Source of the DNA: Dehalococcoidia bacterium
Lineage (GTDB): Bacteria > Chloroflexota > Dehalococcoidia > SpSt-223
DNA length: 64,000 bases
Reading direction: 5' to 3'
Assembly (NCBI GenBank): GCA_025054935.1
Contig: JANWZD010000012.1
Coordinates: 1 to 64,000 of the forward strand
The notes under the pieces are model-generated. The model was not told the DNA's origin. It searched no databases and saw nothing but the letters and a program-made list of their open reading frames with translations. Position 1 is the stretch's first letter. The number at the start of each line of letters is the position of its first letter. Positions 61,640-64,000 of this stretch are shown here, piece after piece. The translations under genes and the position numbers were made by a program.

Positions 61640-62553
61640 CCAACCTTGCTCCTGCGGTGCCGCCGATTGTCACGCCAGCCCGACTGCCTCGCGGCCGCGG
61701 CCTCCTCTCGCGGCTTGTCGCGGGGCTGCTCCGCAACCCGACGGGGCTGCTCGGCCTCGCTATCGTCATTGTCGTGGTCATCGTTGCCCTGTTCGCGGGG
61801 CAGTTGGCGCCGCAAGACCCGATCCAGCAGCGGATTGTGGCGCGGTTGCGCCCGCCGGGCTATGTCTCGGCGAACAATGTCACCTATCTCCTCGGTACAG
61901 ACCAGTATGGGCGCGATATTCTCAGCCGCCTGATCTTCGGCGCCCGCGTCTCTCTCAGCCTCGGCTTCTCGGTAGTCATTCTCGGAACGCTCATCGGCGT
62001 CACGATGGGCCTCGTTGCGGGGCTCGTCGGCGGGGTTGTCGAGGCAGTCGTGATGCGGGTTGTTGACGCGCTCGTGTCGGTGCCGTTCCTGATCGTTGCT
62101 GTCGCCGTAATCGCGGTGTTCGGTCCGGGCCTGCAGCAGCTCATCATTCTGCTGACGATGTTTGTCTGGGGCCAGTTCGCTCGCCTTGTGCGCGGAGATG
62201 TGCTCTCGGTCAAGGAGAAAGAGTATATCGAGGCGGCATTTGCGATCGGCGCATCACGGCTGCGGGTAGCGTGGCGGCATGTGCTGCCGAACGTCATCTC
62301 GCCGGTAATCGTGCTTGCAACCTTCAGCGTCGCGCAGCTGATCGTCGCTGAAGGCGCTCTTTCCTTCCTCGGGCTGGGCGTGCCGCCGCCGACCCCGTCC
62401 TGGGGCTCAATGCTGAGCGAAGGGCGCGGCTATATCGACAGCGCGTGGTGGCTGAGCGTTTTTCCGGGGCTGGCGATCACGCTCACGGTCGTTGGCGTCA
62501 ACTTCCTCGGCGATGCCCTGCGCGATATCTTCGACCCGCGGCAGCATCTGTAA
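61636..62553 (+). CDS. Peptide/nickel-type ABC transporter permease, DppC family
   Basis: 305 residues with DppC hallmarks: LLGTDQYGRDILSRLIFGAR, EAAFAIGASRLRVAWRHVLP, and ALSFLGLGVPPPTPSWGSML. An N-terminal cytoplasmic tail of ~30 residues precedes helix 1. ATG 61636 is chosen because it overlaps the DppB stop; the much longer open frame upstream is a shadow. The pair is distinct from the riboswitch-controlled pair at 38717-40506, and its substrate is unknown. Confidence 0.92.
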   Translation: MTNLAPAVPPIVTPARLPRGRGLLSRLVAGLLRNPTGLLGLAIVIVVVIVALFAGQLAPQDPIQQRIVARLRPPGYVSANNVTYLLGTDQYGRDILSRLIFGARVSLSLGFSVVILGTLIGVTMGLVAGLVGGVVEAVVMRVVDALVSVPFLIVAVAVIAVFGPGLQQLIILLTMFVWGQFARLVRGDVLSVKEKEYIEAAFAIGASRLRVAWRHVLPNVISPVIVLATFSVAQLIVAEGALSFLGLGVPPPTPSWGSMLSEGRGYIDSAWWLSVFPGLAITLTVVGVNFLGDALRDIFDPRQHL

Positions 62554-62697
62554 TCCCCCTTTTTGACCACGGCGGAGAGGACGAAGTTAGGACTAGGAGC
62601 GCTCTCTGCCGACGCCGCCCCACCGATAGACTGAAAACGTACGGAGGAAGCGCCCAGCGCGCGAAGCAATCATGCGGAGATCAGCTGCCACGCTGAC

Positions 62698-64000
62698 GTG
62701 GCCGCGCCGACCCAATCGCCGGTGGCCGCGGTGGGACTAACGTTCGCCGCTCATCCACTCCCCTCGCTGATCGGCGCGATCCTGACGGGCGGTCTCGTCC
62801 TCTTCGTCGCGATGCGCCGGCGCTCAAACGCGATAACCCCGATTTTCGCGCTACTCTGCGGCGCGGCAGCCGTCTGGTGCGCCGGCAACGCGCTCGAGTT
62901 CAGCACCACTGCCCTGGAATGGCGTGTCCTCTGGGGCAAAACGCAGTATCTCGGCTCGCAGTCGGTGCCGGTCCTGTGGCTCCTGTTTGCGGTGATCTAC
63001 TCCGGCCACGGGGCGTGGCTGCGCTGGTGGAAGATCGCGCTTCTCTCGGTCGTGCCGGCGCTCACCGTTGCTGCTGTCGCCGCTTATCCCGCAAGTCAGC
63101 TCGTTTGGGTCTCCTTCGGCCTGCGCGAGGATGGCCAATTCGTTGAGTCGGCGACTGTTCGCGGGCCGCTGTTCTGGCTTGCGGCGGCATACGGCTACGC
63201 GCTCGTGCTGACCGGGATTGCGCTGATCGCGCTTGTGGCATTCCGCTCGCCCGCGCTCTACCGGCGGCAGGCGATGACGCTGTTGCTCGGCGCGGTCGTT
63301 CCGCTCCTTGCCAACATGACCTTCGTCTTCGGGATGCGGCCGCTGCGCATGGATACGACACCGTTCGCCTTCGCGTGCGCCTGTCTCATCTTCGCGCTCG
63401 GCTTGTTTCGCTACCGCCTCTTCGACCTTGCGCCGATCGCCCGCGAAGTCGTTCTCGATAATTTGAGCGACGCGGTCGTGGTGCTTGATAGCCGCGGGCG
63501 GATCGTCGACGCAAACCCAGCGGCGATCCGCCTCATCCGGGCGCCGCTGAGCGAACTGCTGGGCATGCCGGCGGCGGTTCGGCTGCCATTCTGGTCCGCC
63601 CTTTCCCGCTATCTCAGCGACCCCGCGCGAACGCCGGAGACGGTGGTCGACGAGCGGTACGGTCAGGTCTATGAACTGCGCGCGGCGCGCATTCTCGCTG
63701 CGGAGAATACCGTTGCCGGCCTCGTCGTTCTCCTCCGCAACGTCAGCGACCGCTGGCAGGCGGAGCAGGCGCTCCAGCGGGCGAATGCGGAGCTGGCAGA
63801 GCGCGTGCGCGAACTGGAGCGGCGCCACTCCGAGCTCTCGCTGCTTGCCCGCCTCGCCGAGCAGCTGCTGTCGGCGGCGGACCAGCAGGCGATCGTCGAC
63901 GCTGTCGCGGCGATTGCGCCTCAGCTTTTTGTCGGCGAGTCGGGGCTGGTTGCGCTGCGCGAGCACGATCGATTTCGGGTTGTCGCGGCGTGGGGCGATG
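62698..64000 (+). CDS. Sensor histidine kinase with 7TM, PAS and GAF domains (3' partial)
   Basis: 434 codons to the window edge, so the kinase domain itself is not seen. Residues ~20-235 form seven hydrophobic segments matching the N-terminal 7TM region of histidine kinases (VWCAGNALEFSTTALEWRV, LGLFRYRLFDLAPIAREVV at its end). A PAS domain follows (LDNLSDAVVVLDSRGRIVDA), then a ~40-residue coiled coil of Glu/Arg/Leu repeats, then the start of a GAF domain (LSLLARLAEQLLSAADQQAI). GTG 62698 is tentative; other in-frame GTGs lie close and no ribosome site is clear. TTGACC at 62565-62570 may be the -35 of its promoter. Confidence 0.78.
   Translation, partial: MAAPTQSPVAAVGLTFAAHPLPSLIGAILTGGLVLFVAMRRRSNAITPIFALLCGAAAVWCAGNALEFSTTALEWRVLWGKTQYLGSQSVPVLWLLFAVIYSGHGAWLRWWKIALLSVVPALTVAAVAAYPASQLVWVSFGLREDGQFVESATVRGPLFWLAAAYGYALVLTGIALIALVAFRSPALYRRQAMTLLLGAVVPLLANMTFVFGMRPLRMDTTPFAFACACLIFALGLFRYRLFDLAPIAREVVLDNLSDAVVVLDSRGRIVDANPAAIRLIRAPLSELLGMPAAVRLPFWSALSRYLSDPARTPETVVDERYGQVYELRAARILAAENTVAGLVVLLRNVSDRWQAEQALQRANAELAERVRELERRHSELSLLARLAEQLLSAADQQAIVDAVAAIAPQLFVGESGLVALREHDRFRVVAAWGD

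Overview
The window is GC-rich bacterial chromosome with tightly packed genes, many 1-8 base start/stop overlaps and frequent GTG or TTG starts. Gene content (a nuo operon without nuoEFG, luciferase-like flavoenzymes beside peptide-type ABC permeases, several polytopic membrane proteins, a separate AroH chorismate mutase) fits a thermophilic or environmental member of the Chloroflexota. That placement is an inference from content and base composition, not a phylogenetic result. No rRNA, CRISPR array, prophage or insertion sequence was recognised. One tRNA is present.

Layout. 1-1233: 3' part of a cellulose-synthase-like glycosyltransferase with a PilZ domain. 1271-7809 (minus): a NitT/TauT-type ABC ATPase and a double-domain permease behind an attenuator-like leader, then valS behind a T-box leader. 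7831-13753 (minus): a DUF697 membrane protein; then a DHA2 exporter, an Asp-box propeller lipoprotein and a GH39-like hydrolase in one unit. 13794-18709 (plus): a NadD-like nucleotidyltransferase, a PDZ protein, a small tail-anchored protein and a three-gene MacB/LolD-type ABC export unit. 18715-23779: trxA, htpX, a small propeller protein, scpA, aroH, trpA and a CPBP protease. 24029-25015: an AT-rich orphan gene.

25268-30464 is the translation/transcription core: tRNA-Thr, tuf, rpmG, secE, nusG, rplK, rplA, then rplJ and rplL. The last two are one continuous reading frame with no stop between them, plus an internal Shine-Dalgarno and ATG for free L7/L12. 30893-33850 is a MarR regulator with two MFS exporters. 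34032-40795 (minus) is an operon led by a cobalamin riboswitch: two peptide/nickel-type permeases, a luciferase-like flavin oxidoreductase, a Tat-type substrate-binding lipoprotein and possibly an M50 protease; no ATPase gene is present.

41028-51570 (minus) is an 11-subunit complex I operon (nuoA-B-C-D-H-I-J-K-L-M-N) with a small extra gene between nuoK and nuoL. 51944-57123 holds a cupin protein and three related polytopic membrane proteins in tandem. 57124-59212 is leuCD, 59247-60593 ffh (minus), 60680-62553 a second permease pair without ATPase or binding protein, and 62698-64000 the N-terminal part of a sensor histidine kinase.

Regulation is unusually readable. Good sigma70-like promoters (-35 TTGNNN, 17-18 bp, -10 TACANT-like) can be placed for many units. 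Several put the start codon 6-10 bases after the -10 box, implying leaderless mRNAs. U-tract hairpins were seen only inside the two attenuator leaders; hairpins after tuf, nusG and rplL lack U-tracts.
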